DNA of 64,000 bases from Pedobacter kyungheensis (GCF_000812965.1 NZ_JSYN01000013.1:58860-122859); one strand, 5' to 3'; shown: positions 17,648-27,130, counted from the first letter of the stretch. Made by a program: numbers and translations. The notes: generated by a model from the letters alone, not told the origin.

Positions 17648-19216
17648 ATGAAAAAGATCATAATTCTAACAAGCGCTTTATTTTTAGGTGTAGCCCTAAT
17701 GGCTTACCTCTATTTTTCGAGATTAGGGATAGAAAATAATGCAAAAGATTTGGCCCTGCAATCGGCCACCAATAATGCAGCGCTGGTATTTTCATTTCAG
17801 AACGATAAGGGCTTTTACAACATTATGGAGGGCCAGCAACTGATTCAACAGGTTTTGGGTCAGGATAAAATGAACCTGCTCAACCAGTTAAAAAAGAGCA
17901 TTATCGACGATAACGCACTCAACAAATTCATTAAAGATCAGCAAATTTACATTAGCGTATTGCCTGATACGAATAAGACCTTAAACTTTCTGATCACCAT
18001 TCAGATTTCGCCCGAAAACGACATTAAAAAGTTTTACGATCAGTTAAAATCGAAAAAGGCAATTGGCCAAACCTCAAAAGATATTTACAGCATTAAAGTA
18101 AATGATAGCCTTTCGGTTTATATGGGGGTACAAAACCAAGTGATAACGGTATCTACTTCGCTAAAACTGATTAAAGATGCAAGCATCCGCTTAAGCGAAA
18201 ATCCTTTTACTGAGTTTATTAAAGAAAATAATCATCAGATTAAAAATGTGCTGGCACATGTTTACATTAACTTTAACCAGGCCCCACTATTGCTCAAAAG
18301 CATTATTGCCGGTAATATTAATGGCGAAATTGCTGTATTTGATAAACAAAACAGTTATGCCATCCTCAGTTACAATTTCAGTAAAGAAAAAATCCTGTTT
18401 AACGGAAATACGCTGTTAAAAGACCCCAACAATTACCTTAAATTGTTCGAAAACACACCTGCACAAAATACGACCATACAAAATATTTTACCAGATAATA
18501 CAGCCAGTTATGTACTGTATGCCTTTGATGATTACACCAAATGGTCGGCAAAGTTAAGCACCTGGCAAGAGCAAAATAAAACTTTTGAGCAAGCCGGTAG
18601 CGTAATCAAACGCATTAAAGACCAGTACAGGGTTGATTTGAATACGGTTTTTCCGGCTTATACCAAAAATCAATTTGTAACCTTTCAATTGAGTACAACC
18701 GAAAAACTGGGTGCAATTGCCTTGAGCAATGGTGAAAAAGTAAGGCAGCTGCTACTGGAAGTAAGTGCAGATTACAATGAAGACATTAAGATTTTTAAAT
18801 CAGCCGATATTTTATTCAGCTATTTCGGCGAGCCTTTTAAAAAATTCGGAAGGCCCTATTACACCATCATTGATAATAATTTAATTGTAGCCAATAACGC
18901 CAGTACCATCCAGGTATTTTTGAACAATTACAAAAATAACCGGCTTTTAATCCAAACCCCCGAATATTTAGATGCAGTAAACCAGATTTCGAACACTTCG
19001 AACGTGAGTTATTACATCAATACTAAAAATTCGACGGGTATTTTCAGGGATAACATCCAACAACCTTTTTACAAACATTTAAGGGCTGATAGTGGTTTAA
19101 AAAGTTTCGATACTTTTTGTTATCAGATGAGTGCCGATCGCGATAAATTTATTACCAACTTACTCTTAAACAAATATTTAAAACCAGAAATACCAGATTC
19201 ACTAAGCAACCGTTAA
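17648..19216 (+). CDS. Membrane-anchored hypothetical protein
   Basis: A 522-residue protein with one N-terminal hydrophobic segment (residues about 4-24) and the rest probably periplasmic. I do not recognise the family with certainty. Alternating strands and repeated ITTN/VVANN-type segments suggest a large mixed alpha-beta fold, as in DUF3352-like proteins. It starts 32 bp upstream of the next gene in the same direction, so it is probably an operon with the DUF5723-like barrel protein, consistent with an envelope role. Confidence 0.75.
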   Translation: MKKIIILTSALFLGVALMAYLYFSRLGIENNAKDLALQSATNNAALVFSFQNDKGFYNIMEGQQLIQQVLGQDKMNLLNQLKKSIIDDNALNKFIKDQQIYISVLPDTNKTLNFLITIQISPENDIKKFYDQLKSKKAIGQTSKDIYSIKVNDSLSVYMGVQNQVITVSTSLKLIKDASIRLSENPFTEFIKENNHQIKNVLAHVYINFNQAPLLLKSIIAGNINGEIAVFDKQNSYAILSYNFSKEKILFNGNTLLKDPNNYLKLFENTPAQNTTIQNILPDNTASYVLYAFDDYTKWSAKLSTWQEQNKTFEQAGSVIKRIKDQYRVDLNTVFPAYTKNQFVTFQLSTTEKLGAIALSNGEKVRQLLLEVSADYNEDIKIFKSADILFSYFGEPFKKFGRPYYTIIDNNLIVANNASTIQVFLNNYKNNRLLIQTPEYLDAVNQISNTSNVSYYINTKNSTGIFRDNIQQPFYKHLRADSGLKSFDTFCYQMSADRDKFITNLLLNKYLKPEIPDSLSNR

Positions 19217-19247
19217 TAAAAAGAACCGTCCCCAAGAACTAATTTAC

Positions 19248-20657
19248 ATGAAGAAACTTTTACTTACGTTACTAGCAGTAGCTGGTATCGGGGTAGCAAA
19301 TGCTCAGCAATATGCGCTTTTTGGCTCAAAAACGATGTTTGATGCATTCGAAAACCCCTCTCAGAAATCGTTCACTTTAGATTCGTCACGAAAATTTTCT
19401 TCCAACTTCTTCCTGCCCTATTTCGGCACCAACGCCATTAATAAAGGGAGCTCTAAATATGTGATCCGCAAATTAACACAAGAGGGTACCTGGGATACTG
19501 AAGGCTTGCCGCTGGGTACTGGTGAGGTTAACCATTTCTTCGAAAACAGCAATATTTATGTTGCTGCGTTCCGCCTTTTTAAATCGTATAAATACCAGAA
19601 AGAAATGGGCTTTGCCTGGCAAATCAGATCGGATGCCCATATCGATTATACCAACGAAACACTGGCTATTTTCGATTCGTATGAACGCTTTACGCCGGGC
19701 AGAGAATACACTGGTATATTCGATACTAAGGGATATCAGCAAACTTACCACCAGTTCAGTTTTACCTATCGTGAAAATTGGGATAAACGCCTTGCCTTTG
19801 GTTTAAAAGCCAGTTTATTGAGTGGCATGGTTTACAATAAGCTGGATGTTAAGGACTCTTATCTCTATATTGATCCGGAGGGCTCTGCTATGCTCATCGG
19901 GCTAAGAGGTACTTATTCTGCTAATTTTTCTGACTTTAACGAAGTAGATAAAAAAACATTCTTCCCTAATTTTAAAAATCCAGGCTTATCATTAGGCTTT
20001 GGAACCAATTATACCACCAAGAAGGGATTATTTTTAATGGCCAACGTTAAAGATCTCGGTTTTATCTGGTGGCGTAGAAATACACACAGAAACACCGTAG
20101 ATCAATCGAAAGTGATCGAGAACCTGGAAAATAATCAATCGAACACCAACCAGGAAATTGAAGATATTTTTCTGCTTTCTGAGCAGAGCAAGAAGTTTCT
20201 GGCACCTACCAATGCCAAAATCGATGTATTTGTATCTAAACGTTATGGATTTTACAAACCGGCTTTAGCAGTTTCGAAGAATTTATTTTACAAAGGTGGT
20301 GATATCGCTTTTGTAAATACTTTTATTGCCAACGATTTTTCGGCCAGTGTTACGCCCCTGTACAATTTGAATCAGGTATTTATGGTTGGTGCACAGGTTA
20401 AATACCAGACACCAAATTTCGAATTATTTTTAGGCACAGATAATTTAGTGGCAACCAGTTTTCAAACCATTGGTACCATCAGAAACGATGCTACAGTAGG
20501 CAGCGGACCAAATGGAGCATCGTTTTATATGGGTGTGGGCATTAAATTCGGGAATGTGGTTAACCACCCGCAATTTAGCGATGTTATGCCTGGCATTAAC
20601 GACCGTGAAGGTGGAAGTTTCTTTAAAAGCTTATTCTCGATCTTTAAAAGAAAGTAA
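19248..20657 (+). CDS. Outer-membrane beta-barrel-like protein, probably DUF5723
   Basis: A 469-residue exported protein with signal peptide ending ANA-QQ near residue 19. It is rich in aromatic amphipathic strands with GLKASLLSG, LSLGFGTNYTTKKG and FYMGVGIKFGN, which suggests a beta-barrel. The start QQYALFGSKTMFDAFENPSQ resembles DUF5723 proteins of Bacteroidota, which have no known function. It follows the membrane-anchored gene by 31 bp. Its stop codon directly abuts that of the convergent tsaB, leaving no room for a separate terminator. Confidence 0.75.
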   Translation: MKKLLLTLLAVAGIGVANAQQYALFGSKTMFDAFENPSQKSFTLDSSRKFSSNFFLPYFGTNAINKGSSKYVIRKLTQEGTWDTEGLPLGTGEVNHFFENSNIYVAAFRLFKSYKYQKEMGFAWQIRSDAHIDYTNETLAIFDSYERFTPGREYTGIFDTKGYQQTYHQFSFTYRENWDKRLAFGLKASLLSGMVYNKLDVKDSYLYIDPEGSAMLIGLRGTYSANFSDFNEVDKKTFFPNFKNPGLSLGFGTNYTTKKGLFLMANVKDLGFIWWRRNTHRNTVDQSKVIENLENNQSNTNQEIEDIFLLSEQSKKFLAPTNAKIDVFVSKRYGFYKPALAVSKNLFYKGGDIAFVNTFIANDFSASVTPLYNLNQVFMVGAQVKYQTPNFELFLGTDNLVATSFQTIGTIRNDATVGSGPNGASFYMGVGIKFGNVVNHPQFSDVMPGINDREGGSFFKSLFSIFKRK

Positions 20658-21353
20658 TTAAGGTTGTACCTGTTGCTTTTTAGATTGGGTAACCACAAAA
20701 TCTTTCAGGTAAAAAGGCTCGAAATAAGCCACATCCTCGAAGTTTTTTTGCTGGAAAGCAGTTTCGGCCAAGGCCGACATGTAGTTAGCAGCATTAAAAT
20801 TAGCAGCGTTGAACGAGGCATTTCCGTGAGTTAAAACGGCTGCACATTTGGCTGCGCCATCGCCCAGGAAAGTAATTTGTTGTGTGGCCAGCAAATCTGC
20901 AAAACTGGTTTCGTCGATAATTTTGGCCTCAGTTGGTAAAAGTACATTCAAATTGCTGTCAAAAACTGAAGTATAAACTTCCATACGGCGCGCATCAATC
21001 ATCGAACAAATTAGCCCGGTATATTCTGGGTTTTCTAAGTGGAAACCAGCCGCCATCATTTTTAGCGTTTCGATGGCAATTAAAGGCTTATCCAGGGCGT
21101 AACATAAACCTTTCGCAGTAGAAACTCCTATACGCAAACCCGTATAAGATCCGGGGCCTTTACTTACCGCAATGGCGTCGAGCTCGTTGTAGTTAACACC
21201 GGCACTTTTTAACACTTCATCAATAAACAGGGTAAGCTTACTTGCATGCAGATTTTGCCCGCTTTCCTCTTTCGCCGAAACTGTTTTCCCATCAACCGAT
21301 AAAGCAACTGAACAAACCGCTGTAGCTGTTTCTATTTGAAGTATTTTAGCCAT
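20658..21353 (-). CDS. tsaB: tRNA threonylcarbamoyladenosine biosynthesis protein TsaB
   Basis: Non-catalytic partner of TsaD in the complex that makes t6A37 in ANN-decoding tRNAs. The 231-residue ASKHA-fold protein has the N-terminal ILQIETATAVCSVAL strand pair and the family signature SKGPGSYTGLRIGVSTAKG near residues 65-85. The C-terminal half is the usual less conserved region. It appears monocistronic, with a -7 box right at its start. Confidence 0.94.
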   Translation of the reverse strand: MAKILQIETATAVCSVALSVDGKTVSAKEESGQNLHASKLTLFIDEVLKSAGVNYNELDAIAVSKGPGSYTGLRIGVSTAKGLCYALDKPLIAIETLKMMAAGFHLENPEYTGLICSMIDARRMEVYTSVFDSNLNVLLPTEAKIIDETSFADLLATQQITFLGDGAAKCAAVLTHGNASFNAANFNAANYMSALAETAFQQKNFEDVAYFEPFYLKDFVVTQSKKQQVQP

Positions 21354-21357
21354 GCTG

Positions 21358-21365
21358 CAAAGATA
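21358..21365 (-). promoter_or_regulatory. Putative -7 element of tsaB
   Basis: TATCTTTG on the minus strand matches TAnnTTTG fully. It lies 5 bp from the ATG, so the mRNA would be leaderless or nearly so. Confidence 0.4.
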
Positions 21366-21399
21366 AGTTTTTTAGTCAGAAGTCCGGAGTTCGGTGAAT

Positions 21400-21513
21400 C
21401 AGTTTGCAGTTGCCGGTTTGCAGTTGGATTCTGCTATTAACTATGAGCTATAAACCATAAGCCAGTTTGCAGTTAACAGTTTACAGTTGGATCGTCTATT
21501 AACTATGAGCTAT
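21400..21513. repeat. Two direct intergenic repeat units of about 63 bp
   Basis: Units starting CAGTTTGCAGTT at 21400 and 21463 both contain CAGTTGGAT and CTATTAACTATGAGCTAT. They fill the space between tsaB and yidD and look like low-complexity dispersed intergenic repeats, with no coding potential. Confidence 0.6.
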
Positions 21514-21542
21514 TGACTAATGAACCAATGACCGATGACCAA

Positions 21543-21773
21543 TTAAGGTACCGGATCATGCCCGTGTTTACCCCAGGGGTGACATCGGCCAATTCTTTTT
21601 AGTGCCATCCAGCCACCTTTAAAGGGCCCGTATTTTTTAATGGCTTCTACCCCATATTGCGAACAGGTTGGTGTAAACCTGCAATTTGCGCCCAACATAG
21701 GCGAAATAGCATATTGGTATACTTTTATCAAGCCTAAAAAGAACCAACCAAACAGTTTATTTATGAACTTCAT
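21543..21773 (-). CDS. yidD: Membrane protein insertion efficiency factor YidD
   Basis: A 76-residue membrane-associated protein that assists YidC-dependent insertion. Typical features are an amphipathic or hydrophobic N-terminus ([18 protein letters not shown]), the [19 protein letters not shown] motif with two cysteines, and [17 protein letters not shown] at the end. The start overlaps rnpA by 17 bp, which is the standard rpmH-rnpA-yidD order. Confidence 0.95.
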   Translation of the reverse strand: MKFINKLFGWFFLGLIKVYQYAISPMLGANCRFTPTCSQYGVEAIKKYGPFKGGWMALKRIGRCHPWGKHGHDPVP

Positions 21774-22155
21774 TGGGCTGAATTAAGTTCTGGAAACGTT
21801 TAAATGTAGCGATTAGCTTTTTCTCGATGAAAGGAAATGCATACTTATCTTTCCCTACAAATTGAATGGAAAATAACAGCAATCCTTTATCGGTTGGTAA
21901 TGGCAGGTATAACTGGTTTTGTTTATTCAGGCGATAAGCCTCTCGGATGCGGCGTTTAAGCAGGTTGCGGTCAACTGCACGCTTATATCTTTTTTTGGGA
22001 ACATTAATCACCACCTGTGCCGGTACATCGGCTGGCTGATCGATAAAAAGATAGGAAACCCGAAAAGGGTATAATAAAAAAGAAGAACCGTTTTTAAACA
22101 ACAGGTCTAAATGTTTCCTGCTGCATAACCGTTCTTCTTTTCTGAATGTGTACAT
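21757..22155 (-). CDS. rnpA: Ribonuclease P protein component
   Basis: A 132-residue basic protein that pairs with the RNase P RNA to mature tRNA 5' ends. The N-terminal [17 protein letters not shown] and the RNR signature region ([23 protein letters not shown] in part) are present. It lies 66 bp downstream of rpmH and overlaps yidD. The order and direction match the near-universal rpmH-rnpA cluster. Confidence 0.95.
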   Translation of the reverse strand: MYTFRKEERLCSRKHLDLLFKNGSSFLLYPFRVSYLFIDQPADVPAQVVINVPKKRYKRAVDRNLLKRRIREAYRLNKQNQLYLPLPTDKGLLLFSIQFVGKDKYAFPFIEKKLIATFKRFQNLIQPNEVHK

Positions 22156-22221
22156 ATATTTTGATTGATAACTGCAGATTTTGATCTGCCAATTCCGGTT
22201 TTACGGAAAAGCAATCAAAAA

Positions 22222-22380
22222 TTATGCTTTATGCTTGCGTTCGTCAGAAACTGTTAATCTTTTTCTTCCTTTAGCACGACGTGATGCTAATACTCGTCTG
22301 CCGTTAGCTGTTGCCATTCTTTCGCGGAAGCCGTGTTTGTTTCTTCTCTTTCTTTGCGAAGGTTGGTATGTTCTTTTCAT
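22222..22380 (-). CDS. rpmH: 50S ribosomal protein L34
   Basis: A 52-residue gene found by translating the minus strand. The protein begins [18 protein letters not shown], continues [20 protein letters not shown] and ends SDERKHKA, a complete and typical L34. It is the first gene of the rpmH-rnpA-yidD cluster, with a clear promoter 35 bp upstream. Confidence 0.97.
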   Translation of the reverse strand: MKRTYQPSQRKRRNKHGFRERMATANGRRVLASRRAKGRKRLTVSDERKHKA

Positions 22381-22414
22381 GACTGTATATTATCTATTGT
22401 AAAATTAAGAGGTG

Positions 22415-22445
22415 CAAATATAAAGCGATTTCTCTACAAATGCAA
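22415..22445 (-). promoter_or_regulatory. Promoter of the rpmH-rnpA-yidD operon
   Basis: On the minus strand TTG (22445-22443) and a perfect TATATTTG (22422-22415) are 20 bp apart. This is the best Bacteroidota-type promoter match I found in the window. Confidence 0.7.
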
Positions 22446-22610
22446 GAGTGATTAATTATTATTTTTTCTATTTAGCTGCAAATGTAATAATTCTTTTGGA
22501 AAACGGCATTACAGGCGTATGTAAATGTTTTTATGAAACGAAAATATGCACAACGCAAACATGCGTCGCACCTATTTTCTACCCATGAAGCATTCCTTCG
22601 GAACGACTTG

Positions 22611-23345
22611 TTATAATCCTAAGGCAGCTTTCAACTTCACATAACCTGTTTTGCTCACAGGCAGCCAAATATCTGATTTTAGCAGCACCACATAGCTATC
22701 TTTCTCTTTAAGCTCTATTTTGGTTACCTGCGCCAGGTTAATAATGTATGAACGGTGTATACGGATAAACTGACTTGCATCCAGCGTTTGCTCAAAATAA
22801 GCCATGGTTTTATTCTTATAGAAAACACCTTCAATGGTACTGAGTTTTACATAGTCATCGTCAGCCTCCAGGTAGTTGATATCGGCAACGGGGATAATTT
22901 TAATTACTCCGTCTTTTTTAACCACTACCCTATTGTTTTGTGCGGGGCTTAGTGCTGCTGCATCTAAAACAGCTTCGGTATTTTCGGTCTGGTTTAACTT
23001 GGCAGGTATTTTTTTAACCGCAGCATCAAAACGTGATTTATCGATAGGCTTAAGCAGATAATCTACAGCATTTACTTCAAAAGCTTTAATGGCGTACTCG
23101 TCAAAAGCAGTGGTAAATATTACAGCAGGCTTATCTTCAACCAGCTCGAGCATTTCGAAACCACTGATTTTCGGCATCTGTATATCCAGAAAAATCAGGT
23201 CGGGTTTGTGCTGGGTAATTGCTTTTAAACCTTCAAAACCATCTCCACATTCGGCAACAATCTCTATTTCAGCATGATCGGAAAGATAGAATTTTACAAT
23301 ATCTCTAGCTAAAGGTTCATCATCAATTAGTATTGTTCTGATCAT
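22611..23345 (-). CDS. LytTR family response regulator
   Basis: A 244-residue response regulator. Residues 1-120 are the receiver domain, with acidic pair DDE at 8-10, phosphoacceptor Asp54 in FLDIQMP and the conserved Lys in LLKPID. Residues about 140-244 are a LytTR DNA-binding domain (YLEADDDYVKLST, IRIHRSYIINLAQV). It overlaps the histidine kinase gene by 23 bp, so the kinase is its partner. It is the last gene of a four-gene operon beginning with the LiaF-like gene. Confidence 0.93.
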   Translation of the reverse strand: MIRTILIDDEPLARDIVKFYLSDHAEIEIVAECGDGFEGLKAITQHKPDLIFLDIQMPKISGFEMLELVEDKPAVIFTTAFDEYAIKAFEVNAVDYLLKPIDKSRFDAAVKKIPAKLNQTENTEAVLDAAALSPAQNNRVVVKKDGVIKIIPVADINYLEADDDYVKLSTIEGVFYKNKTMAYFEQTLDASQFIRIHRSYIINLAQVTKIELKEKDSYVVLLKSDIWLPVSKTGYVKLKAALGL

Positions 23346-24384
23346 TTTTTTGTGGAATTTTTAGGGTGGTAATATATAAATTATTTGCCTCAATATCGGT
23401 CTGTAACAGATGTGTATTCGCAAATAACAGATATAACCTCCGTTTAATGGCACTTAAACCAAAACCAGTGCCTCCGGCAGCCTTCATTTCAGGATCGAAA
23501 GGATTTTGCACCCGTAGCGACAGTAAATTCTGATCTACAGTAACATCAATCTTAATGGTAATGCCTGCAGAAGTATTGTAAAGCCCGAATTTAATGGCAT
23601 TTTCTACAATTGGCTGCAATAAGGTACCCGGCAGACAAAGATTCAGGGTATCTTCGGCTACATTTACCTCTATGTTTAACCGGTGGCTAAACCTTACTTT
23701 CTCAATATCCAGGTACAATTGAATGTATTCCATTTCTTCTTCAACAGAAACCCACAATTCATCGTCGCGTTTCAGTGTACCGCGTAAAAAGGCTGCCAGT
23801 TTGGTAATCATTACCCCAGCTTCTTTAGGATTAACCATTGTTAGCGCAAATACTGAGTTTAAACTATTGAAAAGAAAATGCGGCTGTAACTGATGTCTTA
23901 ACTTATTTAACTCGGCCTCTTTGGCCAGATTTTTTGCAGCCGAAAGCCTTTCGTGTGTTTCTGATTGCTCTTCTAAACGGTACCACAAAATATTAGCCAG
24001 CGCACACCAGCCTAAACACATAAAAGAAATTAAGCCGCGAAAAGCAAAAGAAAAATTATAAAAGTCTTTGTATTCTGTGTAATCGGCGAAGATGTACAGC
24101 AAAGAATATTTTGCAGCATAAATAATTACAAAGGTGAGTGCAATCGTGATAATGAGCACATACAGGATCCGCTCATTTTTGGGTTGGTAATACCCCAGCA
24201 TATTGCTAATTCCGACACAGGCCAGCGCCAATAAAACATTATTGACGAGGCTATCTGTAACCGAGATCCACCATGAAAAATTTACGACATAATGCAATCC
24301 GACAGCACACAATATCACCCAAACTACCGCAAAGGAGAGTGATGTTTTTTGTATCTGTGGAACGGATAATGGTCTAGTTGTCAA
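23323..24384 (-). CDS. LytS-type sensor histidine kinase
   Basis: A 353-residue inner-membrane kinase. Four hydrophobic segments fall within residues about 15-135. A short coiled linker follows, then the His_kinase domain with phosphoacceptor His169 in QPHFLFNSLN, and a GHKL ATPase domain with N-box PIVENAIKFGL and G-box GTGFGLSAIKRRL. There is no separate sensor domain, so the membrane part probably senses the signal. It overlaps the next gene (response regulator) by 23 bp and the previous gene (DUF4288) by 4 bp. Confidence 0.93.
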   Translation of the reverse strand: MTTRPLSVPQIQKTSLSFAVVWVILCAVGLHYVVNFSWWISVTDSLVNNVLLALACVGISNMLGYYQPKNERILYVLIITIALTFVIIYAAKYSLLYIFADYTEYKDFYNFSFAFRGLISFMCLGWCALANILWYRLEEQSETHERLSAAKNLAKEAELNKLRHQLQPHFLFNSLNSVFALTMVNPKEAGVMITKLAAFLRGTLKRDDELWVSVEEEMEYIQLYLDIEKVRFSHRLNIEVNVAEDTLNLCLPGTLLQPIVENAIKFGLYNTSAGITIKIDVTVDQNLLSLRVQNPFDPEMKAAGGTGFGLSAIKRRLYLLFANTHLLQTDIEANNLYITTLKIPQKNDQNNTN

Positions 24385-24728
24385 AACAGTTTTTGATTAG
24401 TTAATGATTGATTGCGGTGTTTAAGCGCTTCGAGGTATTGATCAACTGATTCCGGTTCAACAATACTCGAACTAACCTCCACACCATCAGCAGGTTCTTC
24501 TACTGCTAATATTCCCCCTACACCGATAAACTTCCACACCACTTTTTCTCCTTTACAGTTATTAAAGGGTGGGTTAAAATTTACTGCATTTAATCTGGCC
24601 TTATCGAGGGCCTCCATTTGCCCAACAGCCTGTATTAAACGCGTTTGCTCGTTAAACTGCGGCGCATGTTTTCCGTCACCACAAATTACCTGATAAATAC
24701 AATTTACAGCAAACCACTTCATAGGCAA
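24381..24728 (-). CDS. DUF4288-like hypothetical protein
   Basis: A 115-residue soluble protein. The start KWFAVNCIYQVICGDGKHAPQF and the later KVVWKFIGVGGILAVEEPADGVEV resemble DUF4288, whose role is unknown. Either ATG at 24728 or 24722 is possible; MKWF fits the family better. It sits between the LiaF-like gene (15 bp) and the kinase gene (4-bp overlap), so it is probably cotranscribed with the two-component system. Confidence 0.72.
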   Translation of the reverse strand: MPMKWFAVNCIYQVICGDGKHAPQFNEQTRLIQAVGQMEALDKARLNAVNFNPPFNNCKGEKVVWKFIGVGGILAVEEPADGVEVSSSIVEPESVDQYLEALKHRNQSLTNQKLF

Positions 24729-24743
24729 TGATTTAATATAACA

Positions 24744-25505
24744 TTAAAAGCTTTTAATCTCTATTCCTCCAAATAAGGCTGTACCATTTAAAATAAGCGT
24801 TTTCTGCATTTCGCTTATCGGCATGGTATGGGCACGTTTATCTTCAACACTACCAAATAGTGCGGTTACATTCGATTTGATGGCCCAGTTTGGCGGTACA
24901 ATTAATTTAATTCCGCCAAATACAGCGGTTACATCAAGCGAAACTGTTTCAGGAAAATCGGCCTGGGTCATTACAATATCGGCGCCACCAAAAACTGCAG
25001 TAATATCGCCACCCTGAAAGTTTTTAGAGTAAACAGTTTGATGACTACCACCAAAAACAGCCATTACATCAATAATATCGTTATTATTAGCTGTTTTATC
25101 ATAACCAAAGGTCGTAGAATCGAGCTTATCATTTTTGCGTCTGCCAAACAAGCCGCCATCTTTAAATGAGTTTTTAGGTCTGAAGATCAAAAAGCCCCCA
25201 ACTATTACCAAGCCTGCTCCTAAGGCATATTTCGAGAAATCGAAATCGAGCCCCATGTTATCGAGGGTATTGTAAGCTCCGATTAATACTAAGATCAACC
25301 AGCCTATGCCTCTGAAGTTGCGGCGTGCCCCGATGAAAAGACCCAGCACGATTAAAAAATTAGACCAGCTAATGATCCAGTTTGGAATATCGAATCCTAT
25401 ATTATCCAGTAAAAAAGCTAGTCCGATTACCACTATGATTACGCCACTCCAAACCCGTCCTGAGTTTTTAATATGGCTATTTTCGTTTATATTGAGATTT
25501 TCCAT
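24744..25505 (-). CDS. LiaF-like transmembrane protein
   Basis: A 253-residue protein. The N-terminal half has four hydrophobic segments in two pairs (residues about 18-35, 40-58, 65-80, 92-108), as in LiaI/LiaF-type or DUF5668 membrane domains. The C-terminal half is a soluble repeat-rich domain with VFGG recurring four times (DVMAVFGGSHQTV, ITAVFGGADIVM, VTAVFGGIKLIV, GTALFGGIEIKS), the LiaF C-terminal type. LiaF inhibits the LiaRS cell-envelope stress system in Bacillus. Here it heads an operon ending in a LytS/LytTR pair, so an envelope-stress function is a reasonable guess. Confidence 0.85.
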   Translation of the reverse strand: MENLNINENSHIKNSGRVWSGVIIVVIGLAFLLDNIGFDIPNWIISWSNFLIVLGLFIGARRNFRGIGWLILVLIGAYNTLDNMGLDFDFSKYALGAGLVIVGGFLIFRPKNSFKDGGLFGRRKNDKLDSTTFGYDKTANNNDIIDVMAVFGGSHQTVYSKNFQGGDITAVFGGADIVMTQADFPETVSLDVTAVFGGIKLIVPPNWAIKSNVTALFGSVEDKRAHTMPISEMQKTLILNGTALFGGIEIKSF

Positions 25506-25526
25506 TGTGTCTTGTTATTTAATAAT

Positions 25527-25534
25527 CAAAAGTA
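25527..25534 (-). promoter_or_regulatory. Putative -7 element of the LiaF-LytTR operon
   Basis: TACTTTTG on the minus strand matches TAnnTTTG fully and lies 21 bp before the ATG at 25505. A clear -33 box is not seen. Confidence 0.5.
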
Positions 25535-25636
25535 TATATCAGCCAGACATCAGCCTATACAGCAAGTGCAGGAATTGGATAAAAGGCGGTAAGTAGCCTT
25601 ATTTTGTCGGTGAAAATTATTTTGTTATTTTGAAAT

Positions 25637-26509
25637 ATGAAAATCCTCCTTATTATTATCAGTCTGGGGCTTTGCGGCAAACTCTACGCACAAGACATAA
25701 ATAGCCATTATAAAATTTTCGATACCAGAAAGCAAAAAACAATCAGCCTTGATGATTTGATTACAGATATGGACCGGGCTGATGTGCTTTTCTTTGGCGA
25801 AGACCACAACGATTCGGTTGGACATTACCTTGAAGCCGAGATTTTCAAAAAGTTAAGCAACAGGTATCCTCAAAAAGCGGCATTATCTTTAGAAATGTTT
25901 CATACCGATGTTCAACCCGTAGTAAATGAGTACCTGGCTGGAATGATTTCGGAAAAAAACTTCATTAAAGAAGGTCGCGCCTGGGGAAATTACAAAGACT
26001 ACAAGCCTTTAATAGAACAAGCCAAACAGCAGAAACTACCTGTTATTGCTGCAAATGCAGCTGCACGCTACAGCAATGCAGTTACCATGAATGGTTTAAA
26101 GGCACTGGATAACTTACCTAAAACCTCACTTAGTTTTTTACCTCCACTCCCTATCGATACGGCACAGGGCAGATATTACGATAAATTTAACGAAACTTTA
26201 GGCGGGCACAACATGGGATCGATGAAAATTTACCAGACACAAAATTTGTGGGATGCAACCATGGCCTGGTCTATAGCCAGATTTGCCAAATTAAATAAGG
26301 GTTTTAAAATCCTGCAACTTAACGGCCGCTTTCACAGTGATGAAAAACTGGGTACACTGGCTAAACTGGCTCAAACTAACCCGAAACTAAAAATATTGAA
26401 CATTTCTTCGTTTTCAGATGAAAGTTTTAATAATCCGGATTGGGAAAAGTTTAAAAACCTGGGCGATTACATTATTATTACCGACCCGGCTGTAAAGAGG
26501 AGCTATTAA
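25637..26509 (+). CDS. ChaN family protein
   Basis: A 290-residue exported protein of the ChaN/haem-binding-uptake (Tiki-like) superfamily. Evidence is the N-terminal FFGEDHNDSVGHYLEAEIF, the strand ALSLEMFHTDVQPVVNEYL and the late ILQLNGRFHSDEKLG. Residues Glu/Asp/His in GEDH and the His in RFHSD are the usual metal or haem ligand candidates. The N-terminus is a signal sequence (ISLGLCGKLYAQ), either a lipoprotein with Cys or cleaved after YAQ. Family members bind haem in Campylobacter; here the ligand is not known. Confidence 0.85.
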   Translation: MKILLIIISLGLCGKLYAQDINSHYKIFDTRKQKTISLDDLITDMDRADVLFFGEDHNDSVGHYLEAEIFKKLSNRYPQKAALSLEMFHTDVQPVVNEYLAGMISEKNFIKEGRAWGNYKDYKPLIEQAKQQKLPVIAANAAARYSNAVTMNGLKALDNLPKTSLSFLPPLPIDTAQGRYYDKFNETLGGHNMGSMKIYQTQNLWDATMAWSIARFAKLNKGFKILQLNGRFHSDEKLGTLAKLAQTNPKLKILNISSFSDESFNNPDWEKFKNLGDYIIITDPAVKRSY

Positions 26510-26548
26510 AAAAAAGCCGCAGATGGGACGAATCTGCGGCTTTTTTTT
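26508..26548. terminator. Bidirectional hairpin terminator
   Basis: A 17-bp perfect stem (eight A:T pairs plus GCCGCAGAT) with loop GGGACGA lies between the convergent ChaN-like and mscL genes. It has T-runs on both strands, so it should terminate both transcripts. Confidence 0.85.
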
Positions 26549-26550
26549 GA

Positions 26551-26988
26551 TTATGCTTTTGTTTTTAACAAATCTCTTATTTCGGTCAAAAGTACTTCTT
26601 CTTTTGTTGGTGCTGGTGGTGCGGCTGCAACTACAGCTTCTTCTTTACGTTTCATTTGGTTAATTGCTTTAACCATTAAGAAAATAACCAACGCTAATAA
26701 AAGGAAATTAATGGCTACAGTGATAAAGTTACCATATGCAAAAATTGCAGCACCTTCTACTTTTTTAGCATCAGCCAATGCTGTTCCTTCTGGTACGGCT
26801 CCGCGCAGTACTACATATAAGTTACTAAAATCAGGCTTACCAATAATCGCAGCAACAACCGGCATCACCAAGTCATTAACCACACTGTCGATTATCTTTC
26901 CGAAGGCGCCACCGATAATTACACCGACAGCAAGATCCATTACATTGCCTTTTATAGCAAATTCTTTAAATTCTTTTACAAATCCCAT
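26551..26988 (-). CDS. mscL: Large-conductance mechanosensitive channel MscL
   Basis: A 145-residue inner-membrane channel that opens under hypo-osmotic shock. The N-terminal [24 protein letters not shown] is the typical amphipathic helix plus TM1. TM2 is the [18 protein letters not shown] segment, and the C-terminal RDLLKTK helix follows. There is a strong promoter match upstream. Confidence 0.96.
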   Translation of the reverse strand: MGFVKEFKEFAIKGNVMDLAVGVIIGGAFGKIIDSVVNDLVMPVVAAIIGKPDFSNLYVVLRGAVPEGTALADAKKVEGAAIFAYGNFITVAINFLLLALVIFLMVKAINQMKRKEEAVVAAAPPAPTKEEVLLTEIRDLLKTKA

Positions 26989-27013
26989 TTTAAATTAAGT
27001 TTTAGTTTTTTAT

Positions 27014-27044
27014 TAAAATTAACAAACTTTAATTTGAATCCAAA
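27014..27044 (-). promoter_or_regulatory. Putative promoter of mscL
   Basis: On the minus strand TTTG (27044-27041) and TAATTTTA (27021-27014, one mismatch) are 19 bp apart. The box is about 26 bp from the mscL ATG. Confidence 0.5.
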
Positions 27045-27122
27045 TGTTTAGGAAATAATTTAAAAACCGAACATATCAATAGCATTTAGGCTAATTCAAC
27101 AGAATATCTGAAATCTATTGTT

Positions 27123-27130
27123 TATTTTTG
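27123..27130 (+). promoter_or_regulatory. Putative -7 element of rpoN
   Basis: TATTTTTG matches TAnnTTTG fully. A frame extending upstream to 27118 would place its start inside this element, which favours the ATG at 27151. Confidence 0.5.
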
